A stretch of 64,000 nt of DNA, taken from Prostheceraeus crozeri. Taxonomy: Eukaryota; Platyhelminthes; Polycladida; Euryleptidae. Below the pieces are notes generated by a model. That model had not been told where the DNA came from, made no database searches, and saw only the letters and a list, made by a program, of their open reading frames with translations. Both the position numbers and the translations under genes were made by a program. Shown here piece by piece: positions 12,894 through 25,984 of this stretch. The stretch is from contig CAJQUW010013622.1 of the NCBI GenBank assembly GCA_907163375.1, positions 26,325-90,324 of the forward strand, written 5' to 3'. The first letter of the stretch is position 1. Each line of letters begins with the position of its first letter.

Positions 12894-14070
12894 CTCCGAC
12901 CTAAAATCTTGTAACCGCTCTAACTTTTGATCGGCTGCTCCGATTGACTCGCAACGAAAAATGCGGTCGAGCAGTGTTTCATCCTCTTTCCAATGCAAGT
13001 CGAACGAACAAAATCCGTCCACTAGAACCAAAGTTAGAACAAAGGGGGGGGGTCCGTGAAAATTTTTTCTCTCCGATTGACTTGAAACTCACCATACAGA
13101 TAAAGAATTTCACGCTGATTCCAAATCTGAAATCCGTTTTCCCATCCGATGCTTCGTTTTGAAGCTAGAGCCCAAAACGTCCCAAATTCTAACTCTGTCG
13201 TTTTTTGCCAATGTCCCAAAATCTTAAATGGTGTCTCACATCTAAACGAAGACAGATAGGAACAAGCCGATTCTTTCATTGAATTTGTCTCACTCTTAGC
13301 TTTCAAACGAGCTATCGCACGACAAAATCCGTCCACTGGAAGCCAAAATCGAAGCAAGCTGTCCAGAGGGGGGGGGGACGTCAGCGAAAAATTTTTTCTC
13401 TCCGATTTCGCTGGAAACGTCCTTCCTAACCCAAAATTTCACGTAGATTCCGAATCTGGCCTCCGTTTTCTCATCCGATGCTTCGTTTGGGCGCTACACA
13501 CCAAAACCTCCCAAATTCTAACTCTGTCGTTTTTTCGAAAAATGTTGAAAATTTTTTCTCTCCGATTGACTTGAAACTCACCATACAGATAAAGAATTTC
13601 ACGCTGATTCCAAATCTGAAATCCGTTTTCCCATCCGATGCTTCGTTTTGAAGCTAGAGCCCAAAACGTCCCAAATTCTAACTCTGTCGTTTTTTCGCCA
13701 ATGTCCCAAAATCTTAAATGGCATCTCACATCTAAACGAAGACAGATAGGAACAAGCCGATTCTTTCATTGAATTTGTCTCACTCTTAGCTTTCAAACGA
13801 GCTATCGCACGACAAAATCCGTCCACTGGAAGCCAAAATCGAAGCAAGCTGTCCAGAGGGGGGGGGACGTCAGTGAAATTTCAAAATTTGATGAAAAATG
13901 TTTTGGTGACGGTCCCAGGTCGAAATTCTACACTTTGGAAAATTTTCAAAATTTTTCCCATACAAACTCACTCTGACACTTAGGATTTTTTCAGGTAAGC
14001 GAGCTCCGACCTAAAATCTTGTAACCGCTCTAACTTTTGAACGGCTGCTCCGATTGACTCGCAACGACAA

Positions 14071-16374
14071 ATGCGGTCGAGCAGTGTTTCATCCTCTTTC
14101 CAATGCAAGTCGAACGAACAAAATCCGTCCACTAGAACCAAAGTTAGAACAAAGGGGGGGGGGACGTCAGTGAAATTTCAAAATTTGATGAAAAATGTTT
14201 TGGTGACGGTCCCAGGTCGAAATTCCACACTTTGGAAAATTTTCAAAATTTTTCCCATACAAACTCACTCTGACACTTAGGATTTTTTCAGGTAAGCGAG
14301 CTCCGACCTAAAATCTTGTAACCGCTGTAACTTTTGAACGGCTGCTCCGATTGACTCGCAACGAAAAATGCGGTCGAGCAGTGTTTCATCCTCTTTCCAA
14401 TGCAAGTCGAACGAACAAAATCCGTCCACTAGAACCAAAGTTAGAACAAAGGGGGGGGGACGTCAGTGAAATTTCAAAATTTGATGAAAAATGTTTTGGT
14501 GACGGTCCCAGGTCGAAATTCCACACTTTGGAAAATTTTCAAAATTTTACCCATACAAACTCACTCTGACACTTAGGATTTTTTCAGGTAAGCGAGCTCC
14601 GACCTAAAATCTTGTAACCGCTCTAACTTTTGAACGGCTGCTCCGATTGACTCGCAACGAAAAATGCGGTCGAGCAGTGTTTCATCCTCTTTCCAATGCA
14701 AGTCGAACGAACAAAATCCGTCCACTAGAACCAAAGTTAGAACAAAGGGGGGGGGACGTCAGTGAAATTTCAAAATTTGATGAAAAATGTTTTGGTGACG
14801 GTCCCAGGTCGAAATTCCACACTTTGGAAAATTTTCAAAATTTTACCCATACAAACTCACTCTGACACTTAGGATTTTTTCAGGTAAGCGAGCTCCGACC
14901 TAAAATCTTGTAACCGCTCTAACTTTTGAACGGCTGCTCCGATTGACTCGCAACGAAAAATGCGGTCGAGCAGTGTTTCATCCTCTTTCCAATGCAAGTC
15001 GAACGAACAAAATCCGTCCACTAGAACCAAAGTTAGAACAAAGGGGGGGGGTCCGTGAAAATTTTTTCTCTCCGATTGACTTGAAACTCACCATACAGAT
15101 AAAGAATTTCACGCTGATTCCAAATCTGAAATCCGTTTTCCCATCCGATGCTTCGTTTTGAAGCTAGAGCCCAAAACGTCCCAAATTCTAACTCTGTCGT
15201 TTTTCGCCAATGTCCCAAAATCTTAAATGGCATCTCACATCTAAATGAAGACAGATAGGAACAAGCCGATTCTTTCATTGAATTTGTCTCACTCTTAGCT
15301 TTCAAACGAGCTATCGCACGACAAAATCCGTCCACTGGAAGCCAAAATCGAAGCAAGCTGTCCAGAGGGGGGGGGACGTCAGTGAAATTTCAAAATTTGA
15401 TGAAAAATGTTTTGGTGACGGTCCCAGGTCGAAATTCTACACTTTGGAAAATTTTCAAAATTTTTCCCATACAAACTCACTCTGACACTTAGGATTTTTT
15501 CAGGTAAGCGAGCTCCGACCTAAAATCTTGTAACCGCTCTAACTTTTGAACGGCTGCTCCGATTGACTCGCAACGAAAAATGCGGTCGAGCAGTGTTTCA
15601 TCCTCTTTCCAATGCAAGTCGAACGAACAAAATCCGTCCACTAGAACCAAAGTTAGAACAAAGGGGGGGGGGACGTCAGTGAAATTTCAAAATTTGATGA
15701 AAAATGTTTTGGTGACGGTCCCAGGTCGAAATTCCACACTTTGGAAAATTTTCAAAATTTTTCCCATACAAACTCACTCTGACACTTAGGATTTTTTCAG
15801 GTAAGCGAGCTCCGACCTAAAATCTTGTAACCGCTGTAACTTTTGAACGGCTGCTCCGATTGACTCGCAACGAAAAATGCGGTCGAGCAGTGTTTCATCC
15901 TCTTTCCAATGCAAGTCGAACGAACAAAATCCGTCCACTAGAACCAAAGTTAGAACAAAGGGGGGGGGACGTCAGTGAAATTTCAAAATTTGATGAAAAA
16001 TGTTTTGGTGACGGTCCCAGGTCGAAATTCCACACTTTGGAAAATTTTCAAAATTTTACCCATACAAACTCACTCTGACACTTAGGATTTTTTCAGGTAA
16101 GCGAGCTCCGACCTAAAATCTTGTAACCGCTCTAACTTTTGAACGGCTGCTCCGATTGACTCGCAACGAAAAATGCGGTCGAGCAGTGTTTCATCCTCTT
16201 TCCAATGCAAGTCGAACGAACAAAATCCGTCCACTAGAACCAAAGTTAGAACAAAGGGGGGGGGACGTCAGTGAAATTTCAAAATTTGATGAAAAATGTT
16301 TTGGTGACGGTCCCAGGTCGAAATTCCACACTTTGGAAAATTTTCAAAATTTTACCCATACAAACTCACTCTGA
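14071..16374 (+). repeat. Higher-order satellite duplication, period about 1509 bp
   Basis: The module order from about 14071 repeats from about 15580, 1509 bp later, after an earlier repeat 1999 bp before (from 12072). Copies at 14071 and 15580 share the private variant CCGCTGTAAC (near 14325 and 15834) where other units have CCGCTCTAAC. This supports a recent block duplication rather than unit-by-unit spread. Confidence 0.8.
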
Positions 16375-18345
16375 CACTTAGGATTTTTTCAGGTAAGCGA
16401 GCTCCGACCTAAAATCTTGTAACCGCTCTAACTTTTGAACGGCTGCTCCGATTGACTCGCAACGAAAAATGCGGTCGAGCAGTGTTTCATCCTCTTTCCA
16501 ATGCAAGTCGAACGAACAAAATCCGTCCACTAGAACCAAAGTTAGAACAAAGGGGGGGGGGGTCCGTGAAAATTTTTTCTCTCCGATTGACTTGAAACTC
16601 ACCATACAGATAAAGAATTTCACGCTGATTCCAAATCTGAAATCCGTTTTCCCATCCGATGCTTCGTTTTGAAGCTAGAGCCCAAAACGTCCCAAATTCT
16701 AACTCTGTCGTTTTTTGCCAATGTCCCAAAATCTTAAATGGTGTCTCACATCTAAACGAAGACAGATAGGAACAAGCCGATTCTTTCATTGAATTTGTCT
16801 CACTCTTAGCTTTCAAACGAGCTATCGCACGCCAAAATCCGTCCACTGGAAGCCAAAATCGAAGCAAGCTGTCCAGAGGGGGGGGGGACGTCAGCGAAAA
16901 ATTTTTTCTCTCCGATTTCGCTGGAAACGTCCTTCCTAACCCAAAATTTCACGTAGATTCCGAATCTGGCCTCCGTTTTCTCATCCGATGCTTCGTTTGG
17001 GTGCTACACACCAAAACATCCCAAATTCTAACTCTGTCGTTTTTTCGAAAAATGTTGAAAATTTTTTCTCTCCGATTGACTTGAAACTCACCATACAGAT
17101 AAAGAATTTCACGCTGATTCCAAATCTGAAATCCGTTTTCCCATCCGATGCTTCGTTTTGAAGCTAGAGCCCAAAACGTCCCAAATTCTAACTCTGTCGT
17201 TTTTTGCCAATGTCCCAAAATCTTAAATGGTGTCTCACATCTAAACGAAGACAGATAGGAACAAGCCGATTCTTTCATTGAATTTGTCTCACTCTTAGCT
17301 TTCAAACGAGCTATCGCACGCCAAAATCCGTCCACTGGAAGTCAAAATCGAAGCAAGCTGTCCAGAGGGGGGGGGGACGTCAGCGAAAAATTTTTTCTCT
17401 CCGATTTCGCTGGAAACGTCCTTCCTAACCCAAAATTTCACGTAGATTCCGAATCTGGCCTCCGTTTTCTCATCCGATGCTTCGTTTGGGTGCTACACAC
17501 CAAAACGTCCCAAATTCTAACTCTGTCGTTTTTTCGAAAAATGTTGAAAATTTTTTCTCTCCGATTGACTTGAAACTCACCATACCGATGCAGAATTTCA
17601 CGCTGAATCCGAATCTGAAATCCGTTTTCTCATCCGATGCTTCGTTTTGAAGCTACAGCCCAAAACGTCCCAAATTCTAACTCTGTCGTTTTTCGCCAAT
17701 GTCCCAAAATCTTAAATGGTGTCTCACATCTAAACGAAGACAGATAGGAACAAGCCGATTCTTTCACTGAATTCGTCTCACTCTTAGCTTTCAAACGAGC
17801 TATCGCACGACAAAATCCGTCCACTGGAAGCCAAAATCGAAGCAAGCTGTCCAGAGGGGGGGGGGACGTCAGCGAAAAATTTTTTCTCTCCGATTGCTTT
17901 CAAATTCACCATACAGATGCAGAATTTCACGCTGAATCCGAATCTGGCCTCCGTTTTCTCATCCGAGGATACGTTTGGGCCCTACACACCAAAACGTCCC
18001 ACATTTTAACTCTGCCAAAATTTGAAGAAACAGTTTTTCTCGCCGATTGAGCTGGAAATCACACCACAGATGCAGAATTTTACGCTGAATCCGAATCTGG
18101 CAGCCATTTCACCATCCACGACAACCTAGACGCTCGCCCATGTCAACCTAGACGGTCGCCCACGTCAACCTAGACGGTCGCCCACGTCAACCTGGACGGT
18201 CGCCCAAGTCAACCAGGCGGTCGGACCAACTCACTCGAGTCTCACACTCTGTCGTTGCAGAGGGGGGGGGGAGTCAGCGAACATGTTGTGAACCAACCTG
18301 GCCGGCACACCACGACAGACTCTGTCGTTCCAGAGGGGGGGGGGC

Positions 18346-19724
18346 GCTGTGTTTATTCTGGACCTTTTGTTACTAGTCTCACTTTCGATCTCGTTCTCTA
18401 CAGAAACTCGAGCCGGTTAAATTTGAAATTCAAATCGTGTAATTTTTATCAAAAACTTTGAAAGCTTGCAATGATTCTGAAATAAAATGATATTTCAGAC
18501 TTCCGTCCAACCTTCTGTTTATCGAAAAATGTGTTCTCTTTAACGCGTGCAAAATTCCATTTAGTATGTATTCAGAAACTCTTCAGTAAACTCAGCAATT
18601 TTCATCAGTTCATTATCAAATACTGATTCATCTCGATCAGAATATGATAACCTAATGGCATTCCACTTCATTGCTAAATTCATTTCTAATTTGTTTGCAG
18701 GTTTAAAAAATTGCTATTGATGGCGAACATCAATTTTTGGCTTCAACAGTCAAACTATTAATAAAAGGTTCAAATGATGAATGACTTTTTCCAACACGCT
18801 AAGTATTTTATCATTATACCTGTTTAAAATATCATAAATCAGAGGTGACAATGATCTTCTCAAATCGTATTTAGAACAACTACTAGCCATCATTGAACAT
18901 AATGTATACTTGCTTGGACTTGTCACCATTTGCCCATTTCTCATTTTAGCGATCTAATTAACTAACAAAGTTCCTATTTTTGGTCATCGAGTCACACTGG
19001 CGTGTCCTGACGATCGTTTGGTCATGTGATCGAGTCTCCACAGAAGCTGTCTTTGGAGAACATCTAAGTGTACAAAAGTTAATAAGCGGAAATGTTGTTT
19101 CAAGTAAAACACATGGCAGCAAAAAAATTCCATGCGTTTTCACTTACATGTACATAAACTTGTCAACAAGAATAGAGTTGTGATGAAGTGGTGAATAAAG
19201 CTTAACCTATACTTGCTCCGTGTGTGCACATTTAGGTTAGAATCAGTCACATGTCGAGTTTGTAGTTTTTCTTTGGTCATGCACGCTCCAACTTATTTCC
19301 TCGGTAGTGTCGCAACCTTTGGTCAATTTCCTTTCTAGTCAACTTAAGACAGACAATTTATTTCCCTTTTAAAAATCGCTCCGACTAACTTTGCGATCAT
19401 GGAGGTTTTACGCTACACATATACGATATTTAAGGAATAGAACAAGCGTGTGCACTGAAAGCAATACTTCGCCGTGGTCACACACTATCATAATGCCAAA
19501 ACCTAAAGAATGACGACTTTCAATCGCTTACAGGTTGATTTTAAGCACACTTTCTATTCCACATTACATGGTTTAACCACGTCGGTTATAAAATTTGGGG
19601 CTAGAAGAAATGTTGGTAGAAAAAATTAATGCATTTAGGTTCATGGTTTATCAATTCCTCCGATGTGCTGTGATCGCCATGATTCCTTCAGACTCAAAGA
19701 ACTACAGAGCTGATCGTAACTGAC
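18346..19724. other. No feature recognised
   Basis: AT-rich single-copy-like sequence just inside the satellite edge. Open frames are under 70 codons on both strands with no recognisable domain. Confidence 0.5.
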
Positions 19725-20525
19725 GTGACACCTAAATTTCGCTGAAATTCAATCGATTCTAATGATTTCCAATTGTGTCGTACAACAACGTACCATACAT
19801 TATGCGGGAGCTTGTATTCTCAGCTGTAATATGACGTATAATGGACTTGTTACATTTGCTGAGCAGTGTTCGAAACATGCATGGAACTCGCTCAATTTGG
19901 AAGCAGCAATCTTTCAATAGGAAAGCATGTGAGCATGATAATGAATCAGGCACGGGAAGAACGACCATTTTCTGATCTCTCTTTTGATATACTGGTCATC
20001 AAAATTGGTGAACTAGGATAAAATTGGTGATAAATTGTCACAAAATCATGACTCTTTTAGCTGAATTTGTTGTATTCTCACTCTTTCATCAAAAAAAGTT
20101 CATTTTTGGCATCAAATATGACACCAAAACTGAACATTTTTGATGAAAAAGAACATAACATTTTCACATAACATTTTCAGCAAAACTGAGTCATGATTTT
20201 GTGATAACTTCAGGATATCACCAATTTTATCCTTGTTCCTATTTTGTGACCAGTATATCAAAAGAGAGCTCAGAAAATGCTTGCTCTTCCTGTGTCTGAC
20301 TGATTATCATACTCACATGTTTTCTTATTGAAAAATTGCTATTTCAAATTGAGCGAGTTTCATGTTTTGAGCACTGTTCAGCAAATACAATAACGGATGG
20401 ATACAAGTCCATCATAGCTCATTTTAAAGCTGAGAATTCAAACTCCCGCATGATGTGTGGCACACTGTTGCACGACACGATTGGAAGGCATGAGAATCGA
20501 TTGAATTTCAGTTAATTTTAAGTGG
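19725..20525. mobile_element. Foldback element, about 0.8 kb, nearly all inverted repeat
   Basis: The left half (about 19725-20110) is an imperfect reverse complement of the right half (about 20115-20525). Matching landmarks include TGAAATTCAATCGATT at 19742 against its complement near 20499, TTGATATACTGGTCA near 19983 against its complement near 20245, and AATCATGACTC near 20043 against GAGTCATGATT near 20187. There is almost no loop and no coding capacity. It is a foldback or MITE-type element; divergence between the arms suggests it is not young. Confidence 0.75.
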
Positions 20526-20821
20526 GGGTCCTTCGCTTGTGATCATCTCTGTTTATATTTATCACTGTCTTCGAGTTTTATCGATAATGAAAATCATTCG
20601 ATCTTTAGTTTAAAAGGTAGCGTGCATAAAGAAAAATTCAAAAACATCTCAGGAGAGCTTGGCGTCTGTGTGTCTTTGCTGTATGATGTCACTCTTGACC
20701 ATAATCTATGCATATATCCATGCATTTCTATGTATGATTCGCATGTACCTAGTGGTTGCATGCTCCTACGCCGGGTTAAATGCCCAGCAAGCAATGTGGA
20801 ACCACGTGTGAGAGGCAATTG

Positions 20822-21237
20822 AAAGCGAAGCAAAGCCCAATGTCTCTGGAACACCTTGAAAGGACTTTCAATCGCCTACTGTTGGATGGTAAGGTTCGAT
20901 CTGCAGTGAGGCTGATGAAAGATGGCGGTGGGGTAGGTGTTGTTGACCTTGCATCTTAGCTCATGGTTCTGCCAATATACATGGTGTTCTTCAGTCGAAG
21001 CATCCAATGCAAGAAATCGCAGATCCAAGCGCCCTTCTTGATTGCGCGTGTCTTTCGCCTCTGGAATTTACAGACATCACCGCACTTCATATTGAGAAAG
21101 TATAAATCTAGATGACTTTTCGGAAATGCTGGTCTCAGTGGTGTCGATTCTGAACAATGGCGTGCCCTCCTTCTTCGCCACAGAAAAGCCAGCTGTCTTC
21201 TACGTGAAGCCATTGATGATGAGCTAGCCTTCTAATG
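20822..21237 (+). mobile_element. Decayed retroelement piece upstream of a reverse transcriptase domain
   Basis: Plus-strand translation gives pieces such as GKVRSAVRLM, then a segment with HPMQEIADPSALLDC, PLEFTDI and GLSGVDSEQWRALLL, and finally ASCLLREAIDDELAF. This pattern resembles the region just before the reverse transcriptase domain in animal retroelement polyproteins. It is spread over more than one frame and is clearly broken with several breaks. No reverse transcriptase core follows. The clade cannot be fixed from this piece. Confidence 0.5.
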
Positions 21238-21452
21238 CTATTCTAGCCTCCAAGCACCTTTTCTCATAGCTTTAACTCTTTTGTCTTGCTACTTATTGTT
21301 ATGTTGCTTCAAACAATGCTATTGATGAATATAGAAGCTGATAGTCCTGAAAAATACATCCATTCATTTCCATACCATACAGCGAGCAAATACAATAGAG
21401 ATACAATGCTATGCTGCTAATTGTTACTGAAATTTAACATGCATGAGGGCAA

Positions 21453-22251
21453 TCAGGGTTATCAAAAATTAATTGTATTGCATTTAATTGATTGATGTGA
21501 TAGAATATTTGCAATCAGTTGATTGATGCTAGTCAACAATCGCAAGAAGTTGATCGATTGATTTGTGTTGAAATGTGGAAAGCATTTACTCGATTAATAA
21601 TCCCACCTTCAGTGGCTTATGTAGATGCTAAGCTTATTCAGAATATATTATGATATGCCCTATTCAGAAATACACTTGTAGTTCAATTTTTGAATTCTGA
21701 TCAGGAACTATTTGATGCATTACCCATTTAGCATCTCTGTATTACATTACTTTTAAGATAACAAATTAAATCTATATTTTATGTTCTGCTATAAGCACGT
21801 GTTTTTCATTTACTTGCTTTAGTAATTGATCATCACCATAATTGTGATGCACGAACATAAGTCTGCAACAAAATTCATCAATATTTTCATCCAATTAAGA
21901 ATACTGATGTGTATTTCATGTAATGGGTCTACTTACACCGCTATCCAAATTGACAATATGCTATTATGCGATTTGTTAAGTATGTAGGCCCACTTGGCTT
22001 AACTTGTTAAAGCGAAATAGCAGAGTGAAAAATTCAAATTCAAAAATTAGTCTATTCAAACAGTGATGATAAATAATTTCAATTTATTGATTGCTGTCAT
22101 CAAATAATGGCAATGAACTGATTGCCATAGCAACATAATTGCCATTGCTTGATTTCTCCCAGCAAATAATTGCGATAATTGTGTCCTGTTGAAATATAGA
22201 TTAATTGATTGCTTGACCAAAATTATTTGTAATTAAATTTTGATGACCCTG
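21453..22251. mobile_element. Non-autonomous hAT-like element, about 0.8 kb
   Basis: The left end CAGGGTTATCAAAA and the right end TTTTGATGACCCTG form an imperfect terminal inverted repeat. CAGGG termini are common in the hAT superfamily. ATTGATTG and CAAT-type words are frequent beside both ends, as in subterminal binding sites. There is no coding capacity. A matching 8-bp target duplication is not evident, so the superfamily call is tentative. Confidence 0.45.
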
Positions 22252-23524
22252 CCCGTAGGCGCATTTATTGCTGAATTCGTTACTTGCTCTTCGATAGCTA
22301 CGGTACTTTGTTCGTGGAATTGTGTTCATTGGCATTGCAAAATGAGACGGCTCCCTTGCAGGCAGACAGAGACGAATGTCTACATGTAGATACTAATGAT
22401 GCCTTGGAAAAATGAGGAACCAGCGATAATTGTTTTTAGCGATAGTGACCGTTCTTTTGATGAGTGCTGTTATATGCGACTTAAACAAACATTGATTTGT
22501 AAAGAAAGATGTCACTAACAAGAATTTATAAAAGCATGCTACTTATGAACATTGATTCAGTCTCAAAGAAAGATCATAAAGCGGCAAAATATGATTATAT
22601 GGCGCTTTGTCAATTCACTATGTTCCAAGAAAAAATCCTTTTTATCCTTAAATTCTTGGTGCATTCTTATAAGAGAATCAGCATGTCCACGGAGTACAGC
22701 AGTTCATTCTTATTTAGATTTATCCTTGATCTAGCATCACTCTGCTGAATGCTTACATTATTTCAAGGGCAAAATCTTTCAATGGCAATTATTTTCTTAT
22801 TTTTTGGACGAAACAAACATTTGAAGCGTTCATATCATTAGTCACTAATTCATTTTTTTCTATTTTTAGCATGCTTATTATGCATATCAAGAGATTGTAG
22901 TTGCTTTAGCAACATATAGGAATGTCTCTGACGCACTTTGAAGCCTTAAATTGAAATAACCTTTTCATTTGTAGCAAAATGGAATTTAGTTTGACTTTCA
23001 AGCTCGGTGGATGATCTACCGAGAAATACTACTTTTTGTACTACAGATTCATCTACTTATTCGATAGATAATTGATGAGCATTTATTAAGCGCTGAAAAG
23101 CGAATTATCTCGGCAATGCTTTTCAAAGTCTATAAAGAGTTCATTTATTTATATCAGCAATATTCTCCTTAAAACTCGTTTTATTTAGACTAGTGGGATT
23201 AACTTCGCTACACATACAAATGTTTATGATTTATATTGCGGATTGCATTGATATAAAGAGTACCTTAATCAGCCAATTTGCATTTTACCAACATAACCTT
23301 GTACCACATTATCAATATTTTGTGCTGCGAGCTAGAAGATAAATTTTCAAATGCAATCATCTGGTCTTTGGCACAATAAGTGAAATCAGATATTTTTCTG
23401 ATCATTTGGCGTCAAAATGCGGAAATGCATGCTTAGACATATCCCTTAAAATGGCCAAGACTGCTACCATTCTGCACCGTTGCAACTTATCTTAGTAACT
23501 AGGTGATCTGTACATTGATTGATA
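22252..23524. other. No feature recognised
   Basis: AT-rich sequence; the 79-codon and 60-codon frames at 22509-22748 overlap each other and match nothing I know. Confidence 0.5.
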
Positions 23525-24228
23525 ATAGTCCTGTAGCCAGAACTAGTTTCTGCAGATAATTAGACTTTCACAGAATGATGTACATTTTCTGACTACTACG
23601 AATCGGTGCGTCTGTCGAATTCTGTTAAGTTCCTCTTCTTGTCAGACAGGATCAAAGAAAAACACATGTAAATCCAATGGGAAGCAGATTGCAGTTTTTG
23701 GCTAAAATGAAATTTTCCTAATTTTCGCTCATCACTGGAAAGTATTAAGTGTAGACTCATAATTTTTGACATGGAATGTCTTCAGGTCATTTCCTATGAT
23801 GTGCATGTGCTATTATCATGCTTCTGATCGGCAATGTATGTGAGAATGTGGTTGAATGTGGATGAAGCTGCTCAAAATGTTTGTGCTTTGCCGATATTAA
23901 AAGTCTCGCCAAATCTAAATGTGTTTAGGTTCACAGACAGGGGTGCATAAAAGTGAAAGGAAATGACCTGAAGACATTCCTATGCCAAAACTTGTGACTG
24001 TGGGCTTAGTACTTTTCGTTAAATCAGAAAAAACATAGAAAATTTCATTTTATACAAAAACTGTAATCTGATTCGCATTGGATTTACATGTGTTTTTCTT
24101 TGATCCTGTCTGACAAAAAGAGGAACTCAATAGAACTCGGCAGACGCACCGATTCGTAGTCAGAAAATGTACATCATTCTGTGAAAGTCTAATTATCTGC
24201 AGAAACTAGTTCTGGCTGCCAGACTATA
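23525..24228. mobile_element. Foldback element, about 0.7 kb
   Basis: The left arm (about 23530-23800) is repeated inverted in the right arm (about 23950-24225). Landmarks are CCAGAACTAGTTTCTGCAGA near 23537 and its complement near 24195, AATCGGTGCGTCTG near 23600 and its complement near 24140, and GGATCAAAGAAAAACACATG near 23649 and its complement near 24087. The loop is about 150 bases, with no open frame of note. Confidence 0.75.
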
Positions 24229-24824
24229 ATGTCACAAACATTTTAAGTACAACTGTTGATCGGTAGTGTGTCCCATTGTTTTTGCATGGCAAAGATCTCG
24301 ACATTTGATGCAACAAATCAGAAACATCGTTGATGCTTGAATTTCGAGATCTTGACTGATGTCATAATGAATAAACATGAACGAAGGCGAAAGCGGCAAA
24401 TTAAACGAATTGTCTGATTTCACACAATATTCTCATATCTTTCTGCGGTAATTATTTGGGCGGAAATTAACTGTCTGATTCGGGAAATTGTAGTCAAACT
24501 GATATAAAGAATTAAATATTTTCATTATTTTTGGTGTTGCTTGTCTCCCATTTGTATTTGATTTTGATTTAAAGGTATTCATGAAAAACAATAAAGCAGA
24601 AAATGGTTGACAATCGACAAAACTATTTTAAAAATTTTCGAAGCCTAAATTATGCAAAAGGCAAACGTATTCTACAATTTTGTCCGCACGATCAGATTTC
24701 TTTATCTGTTTTTTCAGTTATTTTATCCAAACTCAACGACTTCACGCTGATAGCACTTTGCCATTCGAAATTGACAATTGTTTTGTTGACTATTTAGTCT
24801 TGACACTTAAGTTAAGTCAGGTTA
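24229..24824. other. No feature recognised
   Basis: AT-rich sequence without a recognisable repeat or coding pattern. Confidence 0.5.
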
Positions 24825-24960
24825 ATCTATGATTAATATAAAATATCCAAGGGACGCTCAACTCCAGTAGCAGGAACTGGACTGAAGGCCAGTGACTTTG
24901 GTAGGCTTGATTAATGACGATAATGTATATGGATAAAACCATGGAACAAGTTGTGAACAG
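24825..24960 (+). repeat. Left arm of a long-distance inverted repeat
   Basis: ATCTATGATTAAT, then GGGAC(G/A)CTCAACTCC, then GACTGAAGGCCAGTGACTTT and ATAAAACCATGGAACAAG. The same string of landmarks appears inverted at 32462-32604 with scattered differences. The arms are about 7.5 kb apart and enclose the Penelope-like palindrome. Confidence 0.75.
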
Positions 24961-25984
24961 TTTACTTCATTATTGTAGAATGCATCAGGATCCAGCTGAA
25001 TTGATTGCTGTGCATCCTTATTAATGCGCCTGTCCAGCCTTGCAGAGACTGTCGGAAATAATCTATATACACTGTACAATGAACATCTGCAAGGACAGCA
25101 TCAATGTTTAATTTCAAATAAATTGTGACTTTCTATATTCATCGATTTTCCCATTATCTGATTTCAAGCCTCCACCAGCACAAGTAAATCATTTGCACCA
25201 CTGTACTTTATTCACGAATTCAAAAACAATGAGGAGGTATAACATACATGAGTTATTTCCGACTTTGAATTATTCAACTTTCATCGAACTAAAATCGATG
25301 GCTATCTTCATCAGAATGATCCGCAAAAGTGTTCATACTTCAAAATATTCACCGAAGAAATTTATACCGATTTCGTGATCAACATAAAACCTTATCAATT
25401 TGGGCAGTTGCTCAATACCCCAATATTCTAGGACCTTAAAACCGTGAAAAGTCATCAATCATCACCGCTTGGTTTGCTTTTTATTCAACATGATCTTCGC
25501 AATTTATGTGAATCACTGACATCATAATCACAGTTTGTCTATTCGTCGGAGTTTTGAATGTAATTTTGAATCTTCTCCTTCAGGTGATGCTCTTATCACG
25601 AGACATCTAATGAGAGAAAAATATATATTGACATTAATAACTACTCATTACAAAGAGGCGCACAGTGTGGAAAAACAACACTGGCTGCACTTTTCCACCA
25701 AAATCTTGATAAAGGATCTTCTAAATGAATGATCTTCAAACGGTTCTTGCCTATCTTAATTATTATACTTTCAATTTTTCTGTTATTTATCTTTTTGTTA
25801 GTTTCTGAATGCATCTTCGCAAGATTTTTCTTTAGATTTCATCATGGCTTTAACTTGTGAATTAGGCATGATGAGCATTGTTGCAATGATTGTAGTAGCA
25901 AGCAAAATCATCACAGTTATAGCGATTAGTTGTTACTTATTTCATTACTGCTTTGAGCGAAAGAAATACCGATACATTATAGTG
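24961..25984. other. No gene recognised
   Basis: AT-rich sequence between the left inverted-repeat arm and the GTTCA-rich segment. Open frames are short and unrecognised. Confidence 0.45.

Larger units (their letters stand above)
7563..18345 (+). repeat. Large modular satellite array (about 10.8 kb)
   Basis: The array is built from interchangeable modules. A constant block runs from GAGCTCCGACC to TAACTTTTGAACG. One of several variable blocks follows, then a run of about 7 to 12 G. Another block (GTGAAATTT...GGTCCCAGGTCGAAAT...) follows and ends TTTTTTCAGGT(A/G)AGC. Simple tandem units are 296 bp (for example starts at 12352, 12648 and 12944). Other modules are a TCTCTCCGATTGACTTGAAAC block from about 11550 on and a GGCCGGCAC-rich block near 7830, 9000, 9900 and 18250. 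At the inner edge (about 18120-18230) a short CAACCTAGACGGTCGCCC subrepeat appears. Small open frames inside are not genes. Confidence 0.95.

Noticed and set aside
100-18000. Dozens of similar 60-160-codon open frames on both strands of the satellite
   Set aside because: They follow the repeat unit, recur at its period and exist on both strands; they are by-products of an open satellite sequence.
7563-18345. CRISPR-like array
   Set aside because: Units are long, adjacent and modular without short repeats separated by unique spacers, in an animal-type genome.
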